A program made the translations under genes and the position numbers. Source: CAZRVH01 sp964624905 (GTDB lineage Bacteria; Patescibacteriota; Gracilibacteria; Peribacterales; Peribacteraceae). From it: a DNA stretch of 64,000 nucleotides. The notes beneath the pieces were generated by a model that saw nothing but the letters and a program-made list of their open reading frames with translations, was not told the DNA's origin and did no database searches. Numbering within the stretch: the first letter of the stretch is position 1; each line of letters opens with the position of its first letter. Of the stretch, positions 44,274-52,092 are shown piece by piece. Where the stretch lies: positions 21,154 through 85,153 of the forward strand of contig CAZUYK010000003.1 in the NCBI GenBank assembly GCA_964624905.1, written 5' to 3'.

Positions 44274-45170
44274 ATGTTACAAACACTCTTCACCCTCTTC
44301 TCGGTCGTCTTCATCATCTGGGTCGTGTTCGGCACGGAGGCCGGTGATGCGAAAGGAGACAAAAAGAAATCCGATGGAAAAGGCGGCGGTCTGCTGATCG
44401 GTTTGCTGTTCGCGCCGTTCGTCCTCATCGGATGGCTGATGTTCGGACTGGGCCAGATGGCATTGGTCCTTGCGCAGGCGATCGCCGCGCTGTGGGAAAT
44501 GATCACGCCGATGTTCCGCACGATCTTCGAATGGATCGGGAAACTGATCGAATGGATCGTGAAGATGATCAAGGGACTCCTCAAGAACCTGGGCCCGATC
44601 TTACGCGGACTGGCCAAGACGATGCGCTACGCATTGCGCACGCTCTGGAACGCGGTCTCGGGGATTATCAGCGCCATCACGGGCTTCATCCGATCCGTCT
44701 TCTCGTTCATCGGCGATCTCATCCGCGATTTCCCGGGCTTGCTACGCACCATGGGCACCGTCCTGAAACCACTCGCATGGCTGCTGAGGATGCTGCGCGA
44801 CGCGTTCGGAACAATCCTCGATGCATTCTTTTTCCTGATAGGCGGGATGCTCGCATGGATCGGGATGCGCCACAAAAAGACGAAGGACTACGTCACCCGC
44901 GATATCGAGGAAACAGATCCGACCGACCCCGCGGATCTCCTGCTCGCCGTTCCGCTTGCGGTGGCCACCGGAGCGAAGCGCACGAAGAAACGGTTGAAGG
45001 AAACGAAAGAAAGAAGCGGCATCGGTTTGTTCCCGAAAACGGCACGCCTTGTGGCGACGAACCCGATGAAGAAGGGTATCACCCAGAAGAAAAAGGCCTC
45101 CGACCCGCACGTGATGAAGCGCCTCCAGCACATCGGCTGGGAGACCAGGCGGAAGATGGGAAGGGCATAA
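44274..45170 (+). CDS. Membrane-associated protein with repeated amphipathic helices
   Basis: A 298-residue protein, family unknown. Two hydrophobic helices at about 1-17 and 39-70 are followed by a long series of amphipathic helices with regularly placed Trp, Ile, Lys and Gly (MFRTIFEWIGKLIEWIVKMI; FIRSVFSFIGDLIRDFPG), another hydrophobic segment at about 180-200, and a basic, Lys-rich tail. Such helices could lie on the membrane surface or form an ion- or lipid-binding bundle. It has a strong promoter, so it is likely abundant. Confidence 0.7.
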   Translation: MLQTLFTLFSVVFIIWVVFGTEAGDAKGDKKKSDGKGGGLLIGLLFAPFVLIGWLMFGLGQMALVLAQAIAALWEMITPMFRTIFEWIGKLIEWIVKMIKGLLKNLGPILRGLAKTMRYALRTLWNAVSGIISAITGFIRSVFSFIGDLIRDFPGLLRTMGTVLKPLAWLLRMLRDAFGTILDAFFFLIGGMLAWIGMRHKKTKDYVTRDIEETDPTDPADLLLAVPLAVATGAKRTKKRLKETKERSGIGLFPKTARLVATNPMKKGITQKKKASDPHVMKRLQHIGWETRRKMGRA

Positions 45171-45262
45171 GCCTGACTGTTTGTATTAGTATGGTAACGA
45201 GGGGGTTACTGAATTCTATATTTTGGCCTCCGAGTTTGGTACGAGTAAACATCGCAAAATGC

Positions 45263-45268
45263 TATTAT
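45263..45268 (+). promoter_or_regulatory. -10 element, leaderless, for 45276
   Basis: TATTAT ends 7 bases before the second ATG (45276) and only 4 before the first (45273), which favours the second as start. Confidence 0.5.
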
Positions 45269-45275
45269 CACGATG

Positions 45276-45833
45276 ATGTCTAGCAGCTTACGTAAGGCCA
45301 TCAGCGAATCGAGAGTAAACGGCGAAGAGCCAAAACTTCAAAAAGAAAAAATGGAAGTTTTAAGAAGCCAATATCCTGATTTGTCATGTGAATTTGTGAG
45401 ATCATTTGAAGAGCCATTCTCATGTTTTATTTTTGGTTTAGGCTTGAGTTCAAATCAAAAAGCAATCAGGAATGATCCACGGTTATTTTTTCAATTCCAA
45501 GATAAAGATTATTTTGAATCCGACAGTTTGGCAGTGAGGCTCTTCGAATATTGCCTTACACCTTGCGCAAAAGAGGAGTGTGAGAATGGAGACTTGGTTC
45601 TGTATTTTAACAAAAGTAATTGCGGATTTATTTCCGCATCGCATGCAGGGCAAATTGAAAATGACCTAATTGTATCCAAGTGGGGCCATTCACCTTCCAA
45701 TTGTGTATGGAGACATAAACTTGAGCATGTACCCGTGACCTACCAAGACGAAACAGGGAATGTTTCAGCTCGCTTCTTCAAAATTGATCGTGATCTTTTG
45801 GCATCCTATTTGAATGCAAATTGTATTTATTGA
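45276..45833 (+). CDS. Uncharacterised 185-aa protein, AT-rich
   Basis: Cytosolic, AT-rich and unlike its neighbours in codon use, so probably acquired. The end of the protein has GFISASHAGQIENDLIVSKW followed by a conserved-looking H..LEHVP..Y segment. This resembles the HAG...SKWG...H...VP.YG layout of the DUF7689 type, which I note with low confidence. The stop overlaps the convergent gene at 45827 by 7 bases. Confidence 0.6.
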   Translation: MSSSLRKAISESRVNGEEPKLQKEKMEVLRSQYPDLSCEFVRSFEEPFSCFIFGLGLSSNQKAIRNDPRLFFQFQDKDYFESDSLAVRLFEYCLTPCAKEECENGDLVLYFNKSNCGFISASHAGQIENDLIVSKWGHSPSNCVWRHKLEHVPVTYQDETGNVSARFFKIDRDLLASYLNANCIY

Positions 45834-46114
45834 ATAATACTTGAACCTGAAGCGCTGGTGTTATTTAGAATTTTAGATTCGATCTCGCTAACTCTTAGAT
45901 CAAGGTTATACATTTGAAATAAAGTCAGTCCCAATGTTGCAATCGTTGCGATAGCTAAGATCCAAGTAGGACGAATAAGTTCAGCTTGCAATCGATGGTC
46001 GAGAGCAATTTTCGCCATAATAAATTCTGGCGAACCAGTTGGCTGATTGCCAAGAAATTGGATATTTTCTCTCTTCGAAGCCTTTAGTTGCCTTTCTAAT
46101 AAATTTGGATCCAT
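45827..46114 (-). CDS. Small membrane protein, 95 aa, AT-rich
   Basis: A soluble N-terminal 55 residues (LLERQLKASKRENIQFLG) is followed by one membrane helix (TWILAIATIATLGLTLFQMY) and a short helical end with LRVSEIESKIL. It is convergent with and overlaps the AT-rich gene at 45276, and lies directly beside tRNA-Leu. The start at 46114 is chosen because residues coded upstream would come from the tRNA gene. Function unknown. Confidence 0.55.
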   Translation of the reverse strand: MDPNLLERQLKASKRENIQFLGNQPTGSPEFIMAKIALDHRLQAELIRPTWILAIATIATLGLTLFQMYNLDLRVSEIESKILNNTSASGSSIIQ

Positions 46115-46136
46115 CAGTGTTCTAGTAAACCCTATA

Positions 46137-46223
46137 TGGTGCCGTGGAGAGGACTCGAACCTCCACAAGATTACTCTTACACGCCCCTCAAGCGTGCGCG
46201 TCTACCAATTCCGCCACCACGGC
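46137..46223 (-). tRNA. tRNA-Leu (anticodon GAG)
   Basis: Class II tRNA of 87 bases with encoded CCA. Acceptor GCCGTGG pairs with CCACGGC, discriminator A. The D arm has GGCGGAATTGGTAGACGCG, as in bacterial tRNA-Leu. Anticodon stem CACGC/GCGTG with loop TTGAGGG gives GAG. A long variable arm (TAAGAGTAATCTTG) and T arm GGAGGTTCGAGTCCTCTC follow. Confidence 0.95.
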
Positions 46224-46329
46224 ACGTGGTTTTGTTCGCGAGGGATTTCACAATGAAAGAAAGACCGAGGGCCAAAGTGTACCAATATTAACACGCAGGG
46301 CAACCCGGAATTAGCCTTCCTGAGGCTAT

Positions 46330-48252
46330 TTAAAGGCTTTTTTCCTCCGCTCCTTCTACCGGAGCGATGACTTTCTTCTTTGTCTTGCGCTTCGTCTCGA
46401 TCGCCTCGGCGGAGGTCTTTCCTTCGAACAGCTCGATGAATTCCTCGGCACTGAGCGTCTCTTCCTTCATCAACACCACCTCGATGCTGCGGAGCTTGTC
46501 CTCGTGCTTCACGAGCATGTCCATGGCGCGCTTGTACTGCGCGTCCAAGGTCGTCTTCACGAACGTATCGATCTTGCGTGCGCTTTCCTCCGAGTAGTTG
46601 CGTGCCAGGTGCGGATCCACGCCCGTGGCCGTCATGCCGTTGGATTCGCCGTAGGCCACGAGTCCCAGTTCCTCATCCATGCCGTAACGCATCGCCATGT
46701 TGCGGGCGATCAGCGAGGCGCGCTCGATATCGTTGGATGCACCCGTGGAGATGTCGTTGAAGATCAGCTTCTCCGCGGCACGGCCTGCGAGGAGTCCGCA
46801 GATCTCATCGAGGAATTTGTTGCGGCTGGTGGTGTACTGGTCTTCCTCCGGCAAGAACCACGTGACGCCCAGGGCTGAGCCGCGCGACACGATGGAGACC
46901 TTGTGGAGCTTGTCGGATTCCTTGCAGAGGTGGCCGACGATGGCGTGGCCGAGTTCGTGATACGCCGTAATCTCCTTTTCCTTCTGCGTCAGCTTGCGGG
47001 ACTTGCGTTCGGGGCCGATGCTGACTTTTTCGAGGGCATCCACGATATCCTGCTGCGTGATGCTCTTGCGGTTGCGCTTGGCGGCGAAGATGGCGGCCTC
47101 GTTCATGACGCTCTCCAGGTCCGCTCCCGTCATGCCCACCGTCTGGCGGGCGATGGCGTTGAGGTCGATACCCTTGGCCAGCGGCTTGTTGCGGGCGTGC
47201 ACGGCCAGGATTTCCTCGCGTGCATCGATGTCGGGCTTATCCAGGTAGACGTGGCGGTCGAAGCGGCCCGGACGCAGCAATGCGCTGTCGAGAACGTCGG
47301 GGCGGTTCGTGGCGGCCATGACGATGACGTTCGTGCCCTGCTCGAAACCGTCCATTTCGGTAAGGATCTGGTTCAATGTCTGCTCGCGCTCGTCGTGTCC
47401 TCCGCCGAAACCGGCACCTCCGCGCTGGCGGCCCACGGCGTCGATTTCATCGATGAAGATGATGCACGGCGCGTTGCGCTTGGCGCGGACGAACAGGTCG
47501 CGGACGCGGGACGCTCCCACGCCGACGAACATTTCCACGAATTCGGAACCGGAGATGGAGAAGAACGGAACGCCCGCTTCGCCGGCGACGGCGCGCGCGA
47601 GCAAGGTCTTGCCCGTTCCCGGCGAACCGACCAGCAACACGCCCTTCGGGATCTTCGCGCCGATATCGAGGTATTTCTTCGGCGCCTTCAGGAAGTCCAC
47701 GACTTCGACAAGCTCCTCCTTTGCCTCCGCCACGCCCGCCACGTCCTTGAAACGCGTCTTCACTTGCTTGGCGTCCGCCACGCGCGCGCGGGACTTTCCG
47801 AACGACATGGCGTTGTTCTGGCTGCGCGAGATGCCCCGGAAGAGCCAGACCACTCCTCCTATGACCAATACGAAGAAGAGGAGATCCGGCAAGACGGCGA
47901 AGAACATGTTCGCCGCTTCGCGATTCTCCACCTGCACGACGGTCGGGTTCCTGGGATTGTTCCAGCCGAGCTGGCTGACGGTATCGAGGGTCTCCTTGTA
48001 GGACTGCAATACGACGCCCGTGGACGTCGTCGCGTAGACCTTGTTGTCGCGGACGAGGATCTTGCTGAACCTGCTCTCGTTGTACCCCTTCGTAATCTCG
48101 CTGATGGAAACCTCCTTGGCCATCGCGTACTGCTCCTCCTGGCCGCGCTCGGGGGCGGTGAGGTAATAGAATGACAACGACAAAAGGGACGCGAAGAGAA
48201 GTAGGCTCAGGAGCCATTGCTGTCGGTTACCCGGTGATCTGCGCGGCGTCAT
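46330..48252 (-). CDS. ftsH: ATP-dependent zinc metalloprotease FtsH
   Basis: Membrane-bound AAA+ protease for quality control of membrane proteins, 640 residues. Two membrane helices (about 13-31 and 118-136) flank an outer domain. AAA+ core: Walker A GSPGTGKT near 208, Walker B IIFIDEIDAVGRQR, second region of homology ATNRPDVLDSALLRPGRFDR. The M41 protease part has the zinc motif HELGH with the third ligand Asp later. The start at 48252 is 13 bases after TACAAT (48266-48271), giving a leader of about 7 bases; ATGs at 48267 and 48297 overlap or precede the -10. Confidence 0.95.
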   Translation of the reverse strand: MTPRRSPGNRQQWLLSLLLFASLLSLSFYYLTAPERGQEEQYAMAKEVSISEITKGYNESRFSKILVRDNKVYATTSTGVVLQSYKETLDTVSQLGWNNPRNPTVVQVENREAANMFFAVLPDLLFFVLVIGGVVWLFRGISRSQNNAMSFGKSRARVADAKQVKTRFKDVAGVAEAKEELVEVVDFLKAPKKYLDIGAKIPKGVLLVGSPGTGKTLLARAVAGEAGVPFFSISGSEFVEMFVGVGASRVRDLFVRAKRNAPCIIFIDEIDAVGRQRGGAGFGGGHDEREQTLNQILTEMDGFEQGTNVIVMAATNRPDVLDSALLRPGRFDRHVYLDKPDIDAREEILAVHARNKPLAKGIDLNAIARQTVGMTGADLESVMNEAAIFAAKRNRKSITQQDIVDALEKVSIGPERKSRKLTQKEKEITAYHELGHAIVGHLCKESDKLHKVSIVSRGSALGVTWFLPEEDQYTTSRNKFLDEICGLLAGRAAEKLIFNDISTGASNDIERASLIARNMAMRYGMDEELGLVAYGESNGMTATGVDPHLARNYSEESARKIDTFVKTTLDAQYKRAMDMLVKHEDKLRSIEVVLMKEETLSAEEFIELFEGKTSAEAIETKRKTKKKVIAPVEGAEEKSL

Positions 48253-48310
48253 TGGAATACGTCGCATTGTAGCGCGTTTTCGGCGATAGTCACGCATCTA
48301 AGCGAGTTTT

Positions 48311-48790
48311 TTACGGCTTGTATCCGGCCGCTTCCGCGGATTGCCGATCGGGAAAATACACGCGGTTCTTGGGCAGAAGGCGGTTCCCCATGGCCGAGGT
48401 CACGTCGTAATACTTCTTGCCGGTTTTGGAAGCCACGTACTTCATGCCGGGCGGGACGGGTACCTCGACGACGATGGGCAGGCTTCCGTTCATGACACCC
48501 GCGAATGCGCCACTCCCTTGTGCGACCAGATCGCTCCCGAGCAGCAGCCTGGCGTCGCCGTACAGCCGCCCCTCGAATCGTCCTGCCGGCGCGGCTTCGA
48601 TGACGACCGTAGGCAGAGCCGCGGCGGCGTCGTCGACCTCGAACACAAGGGCATCCGATTCCCACAGGAACGCCGATGCCATCCCCATCGCCATGCCCGC
48701 GCAAACGCCGATCAGCAATAAAAGAACGCGAAGGATTTCTTCACGCGCGGAAAGCATGGAGCGCCAGGCATGTGCGATTGTTTGCCTCAC
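48311..48790 (-). CDS. Membrane-anchored protein with Ada-like C-terminal module
   Basis: A 159-residue protein starting with GTG. Membrane helix at about 20-43 (VLLLLIGVCAGMAMGMASAF), then an outer beta-rich part, and a C-terminal 45-residue module VASKTGKKYYDVTSAMGNRL, with NRVYFPDRQSAEAAGYKP at the end. The module is like the Ada/sunset-type zinc module common in CPR membrane proteins, in which K-YH...C....I...N...F.....A...GY occurs, but the cysteine is missing here. A GATACT hexamer ends 6 bases before the start. Confidence 0.65.
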   Translation of the reverse strand: MRQTIAHAWRSMLSAREEILRVLLLLIGVCAGMAMGMASAFLWESDALVFEVDDAAAALPTVVIEAAPAGRFEGRLYGDARLLLGSDLVAQGSGAFAGVMNGSLPIVVEVPVPPGMKYVASKTGKKYYDVTSAMGNRLLPKNRVYFPDRQSAEAAGYKP

Positions 48791-48796
48791 GCTTCC

Positions 48797-48802
48797 AGTA
48801 TC
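48797..48802 (-). promoter_or_regulatory. Variant -10 for 48790
   Basis: Minus-strand GATACT, with G in place of the first T, ends 6 bases before the GTG at 48790 and overlaps the end of the upstream gene. Confidence 0.4.
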
Positions 48803-49259
48803 ACCGCCCGCGCTTCAGATGCCATCCCCGTCCCACCATATATGTCTTGATAAATCCTGACGGGACTTCCAGAGCCATCGCTGCCGGTTCCGCCGAAGCG
48901 TAGATCGTGCAAGGATCGGCGGCGCACGGAACCATCGACGCACTGGATACGAAGGAGCCGTCGGCATCGAAGAAGACAATGTCCAAGGGGATCAGCGTAT
49001 CTTTCATCCAGAAGGAGAGAGGCTGCTCCTGTTCAAAAACAAAAAGCATCCCGGTTCCTCCGGACAATGCCGTACGATGCATGAGCCCGCGCTCCCGCTC
49101 GGCCGGAGTGTCCGCAATCTCCACGTCGACGGTGATGCGCGTCTCTTGCCGTCCGGTGAGAGTGACTGTTTCCATCGATACGGAGGGTGCCAAAGTCATT
49201 GCGAGCATCCCCAGAATGATGACGCAAACGATACCGATGAACCACTGCAAGCTTCTCAT
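48801..49259 (-). CDS. DUF192 family exported protein
   Basis: A 152-residue protein with one N-terminal helix (WFIGIVCVIILGMLAMTLAP) as signal anchor, then a DUF192 domain: VEIADTPAERERGLMHR, GMLFVFEQEQPLSFWMKDTL, IPLDIVFFDADG and ALEVPSGF, the complete family pattern. Structurally these are small beta proteins of unknown role outside the membrane. Its ATG overlaps the stop of rpe as ATGA, so translation is coupled. Confidence 0.85.
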   Translation of the reverse strand: MRSLQWFIGIVCVIILGMLAMTLAPSVSMETVTLTGRQETRITVDVEIADTPAERERGLMHRTALSGGTGMLFVFEQEQPLSFWMKDTLIPLDIVFFDADGSFVSSASMVPCAADPCTIYASAEPAAMALEVPSGFIKTYMVGRGWHLKRGR

Positions 49260-49888
49260 CCCCGGATCTTGGAAATCGCGTCGGCCCTGTCGGTCGCAAG
49301 GAACACGGCATTGCCCGCGACGAGATTGTTGGCGCCGGCCTCGCGGCACAACGCGGCGGTTTCCACGTTGATACCACCGTCCATCTGGATCATGAGGTCC
49401 GGGAAGCGTTCGCGCAGCTTCACGACCTTTGCCAAGACAGACTGATCGAAGGGCTGGCCGGAGAAACCGGGCTCCACGGACATGATAAGCACAAGATCGA
49501 CATCTTCCACCACATCGTCGATGTCTTCCAGGGGCGTTCCCGGGCGCAGCGCGATTCCGGCGGTCGCATCACCATCGCGGATGGCTTGTATCAGGGCTCT
49601 TCGCGAATCGGTCTGATGCACCGCCTCGGCATGGAAGGTGATGTTCTTCACCTTGAGCTCCAGGAATTCCTCGATGCGGTCCTCGGGATTTTCCACCATG
49701 AGGTGGATGTCGAGCGGGAGTGTGGTGCGCAAATGCTTGAGAATCGGGGCGCCGAAGGAAAGGTTGGGAACGAAGTGTCCGTCCATCACGTCCACCTGCA
49801 ACCAGTCGGCGGACGAGACGCTGTCCACTTCGTCTTGGAGGTGACTGAGATCGGCCGCGAGGATGGAGGGGGCGACAAGGGCTTTCAT
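49256..49888 (-). CDS. rpe: Ribulose-phosphate 3-epimerase
   Basis: Interconverts ribulose 5-phosphate and xylulose 5-phosphate. It has 210 residues, a TIM barrel. Motifs: PSILAADLSHLQDEV, DVMDGHFVPNLSFG with metal/catalytic Asp, DIHLMVENPE, MSVEPGFSGQ and QMDGGIN. Overlaps rpiB upstream (ATGA at 49885-49888) and the DUF192 gene downstream, so rpiB-rpe-DUF192 is one coupled operon for the non-oxidative pentose pathway. Confidence 0.94.
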   Translation of the reverse strand: MKALVAPSILAADLSHLQDEVDSVSSADWLQVDVMDGHFVPNLSFGAPILKHLRTTLPLDIHLMVENPEDRIEEFLELKVKNITFHAEAVHQTDSRRALIQAIRDGDATAGIALRPGTPLEDIDDVVEDVDLVLIMSVEPGFSGQPFDQSVLAKVVKLRERFPDLMIQMDGGINVETAALCREAGANNLVAGNAVFLATDRADAISKIRG

Positions 49889-50331
49889 GATGCGAGGGGG
49901 GTATCGAGATCGTTGATGCGTGCGATATGGCGCCCTCCTTCGAATGCTGTCGTAAGGAAGATGTCGACCAAGGCACGAGCGAGATCGGGTTCGATAAGGC
50001 GTGCGCCAAGGCTCATCACGTTTGCATCGTTATGTGCGCGTGCGAGTCGGGCGGATTCCTCGGACCAGCACACGGCTGCGCGAATCCCCTTCACCTTATT
50101 GGCTGCCATTGCTTCTCCATTGCCGCTACCGCCGAAGAAGATGCCGGGAACGCCTTCGTCCACCACGATCCGCGCACCGGCGCGCATGATGACGGGATAA
50201 TCGACGGGATCCGTGGAGTCCGTTCCCACATCCTCCACCTCAATCCCCTTTTCTTCCAAATACGCTTTGATCTCCTCCTTCAGGTGGAAGCCGGCGTGAT
50301 CGGTCGCGAGAACGACTTTCGAGATGCTCAT
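49885..50331 (-). CDS. rpiB: Ribose 5-phosphate isomerase B
   Basis: Isomerises ribulose 5-phosphate and ribose 5-phosphate. It has 148 residues. Motifs: LATDHAGFHLKEEIKAYL (12-29), DVGTDSTDPVDYP, GVPGIFFGGSGNGEAMAANK and RAAVCWSEESARLARAHND. The RpiB active-site Cys is replaced in FGGSGNG, where the common form is GCGTGxG, so Ser stands at that position, as in some LacA/RpiB relatives. ATG 50331 follows a -10 by 9 bases; ATG 50349 lies before it. Confidence 0.92.
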   Translation of the reverse strand: MSISKVVLATDHAGFHLKEEIKAYLEEKGIEVEDVGTDSTDPVDYPVIMRAGARIVVDEGVPGIFFGGSGNGEAMAANKVKGIRAAVCWSEESARLARAHNDANVMSLGARLIEPDLARALVDIFLTTAFEGGRHIARINDLDTPLAS

Positions 50332-50340
50332 AATGTAAAA

Positions 50341-50346
50341 AGGATA
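50341..50346 (-). promoter_or_regulatory. -10 element for rpiB operon
   Basis: Minus-strand TATCCT ends 9 bases before the ATG at 50331. Confidence 0.5.
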
Positions 50347-50365
50347 CATGATTCTGAAATAGAAT

Positions 50366-50545
50366 TAAGAGATGATTTCTCTCATACTTTCTTGTCATGG
50401 CGAGAAGAAAGTATGCAAAGAAGCGCTCCCGCGACCAATTTTCCCACTCCGCTCGCCCCTTCACCCCCCGTGGTCGCGGGTACCCTCCAGTCTTTGCCTT
50501 GAAACAATTAAAATAAGTTGCGTCGAACGAGGGCTCCGCCCGACG
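50366..50545. ncRNA. Candidate structured RNA in the rpiB-slipin gap
   Basis: A gap of 277 bases with no credible gene contains four consecutive inverted repeats: AGAGA/TCTCT (50368-50382), CATACTTTCTT/AAGAAAGTATG (50383-50415, 11 bp), CCCGCGACCA/TGGTCGCGGG (50428-50480, 10 bp, with a 33-base pyrimidine-rich loop) and CGTC-GGGC/GCCC-GACG (50521-50545). Arms this long and perfect in series are unlikely by chance. Strand, ends and class are unknown; it does not match SRP RNA, tmRNA or RNase P features that I looked for. The G-rich complement of the large loop could also form a quadruplex. Confidence 0.4.
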
Positions 50546-50575
50546 TGCAGACGCTCCTTGCCCGGAGGATAGCTC

Positions 50576-50606
50576 ATGAAAGGAACCACGGAGTGGTGCC
50601 TTTCAT
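50576..50606 (-). terminator. Inverted repeat after slipin gene
   Basis: ATGAAAGGAACCAC and GTGGTGCCTTTCAT, 14-base arms with one mismatch and a GGA loop, 3 bases past the slipin stop. No T-tract follows on the minus strand, so it may be a stabilising 3' hairpin or Rho-type end rather than a classical terminator. Confidence 0.5.
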
Positions 50607-50608
50607 GC

Positions 50609-51346
50609 CTATTTCTTCGCGAGCCCTTCGATCGCCTTCAGCACTTCCACCGGAACCATCCATACCGTCGTGTTGGATTGGTCGGAGCTGATGTCGTTGA
50701 TGCTCTGCAGCGTGCGCAGGTGCAACGCGCCCGGAACAGTCGCGAGCATTTCCGCGGCCTTGGCCATGTTCGCGGCTGCACCGACTTCTCCTTCGGAGTT
50801 GATGATGACTGCCTGTTTCTCGCGTTCCGCCTCGGCAACCTTGGCGATCGTGCGCTTCAGGGTTTCCGGAAGGACGATATCCTTGAGCTCCATCGACTGA
50901 ACATCCACACCCCATTTCTCGGAAACGCTGTCCACAGCATCCTTGATGTTTTCGCTCACCTGCTTCTTATTCGAAAGCAGCTCGTTGAGCGTTACCTCCC
51001 CCACTGCGTTGCGCATCGTCGTCTGCGCCAGCTGGCCAACGGCATTGAAGAAATCCTCGACTTCGATCACCGCCTTGCCGGCATCATTCACGCGGAAGTA
51101 AATGACGGCGTTGATGCGGATGGGGATGTTATCCTTGGTGATCGCCTCCTGATCCGGTACGTCGACGGCCTTCACGCGCACGTCCACTTTCTTCAGAGAC
51201 TGGAAAACGGGAATGAGGATATGCCAACCCGGCTCCCACATGCGCGAATACTTTCCCATGGTGAACAGGATGCCGCGCTCGTACTGGTTGATCTGACGGA
51301 TGCAACCCAGAACGATGACGATAAGGACGGGAATGAAGAAAGTCAT
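50609..51346 (-). CDS. Slipin/stomatin (SPFH domain) protein
   Basis: Membrane-scaffold protein of the band 7 family, 245 residues. One N-terminal hydrophobic anchor (2-16), then the SPFH domain (INQYERGILFTMGKYSRMWE; VKAVDVPDQEAITKDNIPIR), and a coiled coil (AEAEREKQAVIINSEGEVGA) that drives oligomerisation. Typical slipins pair with an NfeD protein, but none is beside it. The motif LRTLQSINDISSDQSNTTVW near the end is family-typical. Confidence 0.92.
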   Translation of the reverse strand: MTFFIPVLIVIVLGCIRQINQYERGILFTMGKYSRMWEPGWHILIPVFQSLKKVDVRVKAVDVPDQEAITKDNIPIRINAVIYFRVNDAGKAVIEVEDFFNAVGQLAQTTMRNAVGEVTLNELLSNKKQVSENIKDAVDSVSEKWGVDVQSMELKDIVLPETLKRTIAKVAEAEREKQAVIINSEGEVGAAANMAKAAEMLATVPGALHLRTLQSINDISSDQSNTTVWMVPVEVLKAIEGLAKK

Positions 51347-51371
51347 ACGATGAAAGGGGAATAAGACCCGA

Positions 51372-52046
51372 TTATACGCTGCCTACGATGGAAGCAAAGG
51401 AATCCGCGAGCAAAGCGGCGCCTCCGACGAGCGCCCCGTCCACATTCGGCTGGCCGAGCAACTCCTTAGCATTGTCAGGCTTCACGGAGCCGCCGTAGAG
51501 AATCTTCGTATCGGCCCCGACGATGGAGCGGATGAACGCATGCATGGCGGCAACCTGTTCGGTCGTGGCGGTCTTGCCGGTACCGATGGCCCACACAGGC
51601 TCATACGCGACGACGGGGACGTCTTTCACAAGCGACAGCTGCTTCGCGACAACTTCTTCCTCTTTCCCGGCCTCGCGCTCCCCCAGGGTCTCGCCGATGC
51701 AAAGGATCGGAGTCAGGCCGAGCGAGGTTGCGGCCTCCACCTGCTTCGCGATGTCTTCATCCGTTTCATGATGATGTTGGCGGCGCTCGCTATGGCCGCA
51801 GAGCACGTACGTGCATCCTGCGTTCTTGAGCGCGTGGACACTCACGTCTCCCGTGAAAGCGCCTTTCTCCTCGGGGCGCGATGCCTGTCCGCCCGTCACG
51901 ATGCCCGCCTTCACGACGGCATGGATGTCGAGGGCGGAAGGAAAGACAACGACGTCCGCCGACTCTGTGGAGCGAAACGCCGAGGCGGATTCGAATCCTG
52001 CGGGAGCCGCGTTCATTTTCCAATTTGCTGCGATGAGTTTCTTCAT
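51372..52046 (-). CDS. tpiA: Triosephosphate isomerase
   Basis: Interconverts dihydroxyacetone phosphate and glyceraldehyde 3-phosphate. 224 residues, shorter than the usual 250. Catalytic residues are in order: AANWKMN (Lys), CGHSERR (His) and YEPVWAIGTGK (Glu). The C-terminal phosphate loop has LYGGSVKPDNAKELL and DGALVGGAAL. The shortening is mainly in the N-terminal third and resembles archaeal-size TIMs. Confidence 0.95.
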   Translation of the reverse strand: MKKLIAANWKMNAAPAGFESASAFRSTESADVVVFPSALDIHAVVKAGIVTGGQASRPEEKGAFTGDVSVHALKNAGCTYVLCGHSERRQHHHETDEDIAKQVEAATSLGLTPILCIGETLGEREAGKEEEVVAKQLSLVKDVPVVAYEPVWAIGTGKTATTEQVAAMHAFIRSIVGADTKILYGGSVKPDNAKELLGQPNVDGALVGGAALLADSFASIVGSV

Positions 52047-52055
52047 AGTGAGCGG

Positions 52056-52061
52056 AGCATA
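52056..52061 (-). promoter_or_regulatory. -10 element for tpiA
   Basis: Minus-strand TATGCT ends 9 bases before the ATG at 52046. Confidence 0.5.
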
Positions 52062-52092
52062 CCCGCAACGGACTTTCCGAAAAAGGGAACCG

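Noticed and set aside
46903..48174. A 423-codon plus-strand frame antisense to ftsH
   Set aside because: FtsH motifs are complete on the minus strand; the antisense product has only His/Arg/Asp-rich shadow composition.
50372..50572. A 66-codon frame inside the rpiB-slipin gap
   Set aside because: It spans the strong inverted repeats, has no ribosome site or -10, and its composition is not protein-like.
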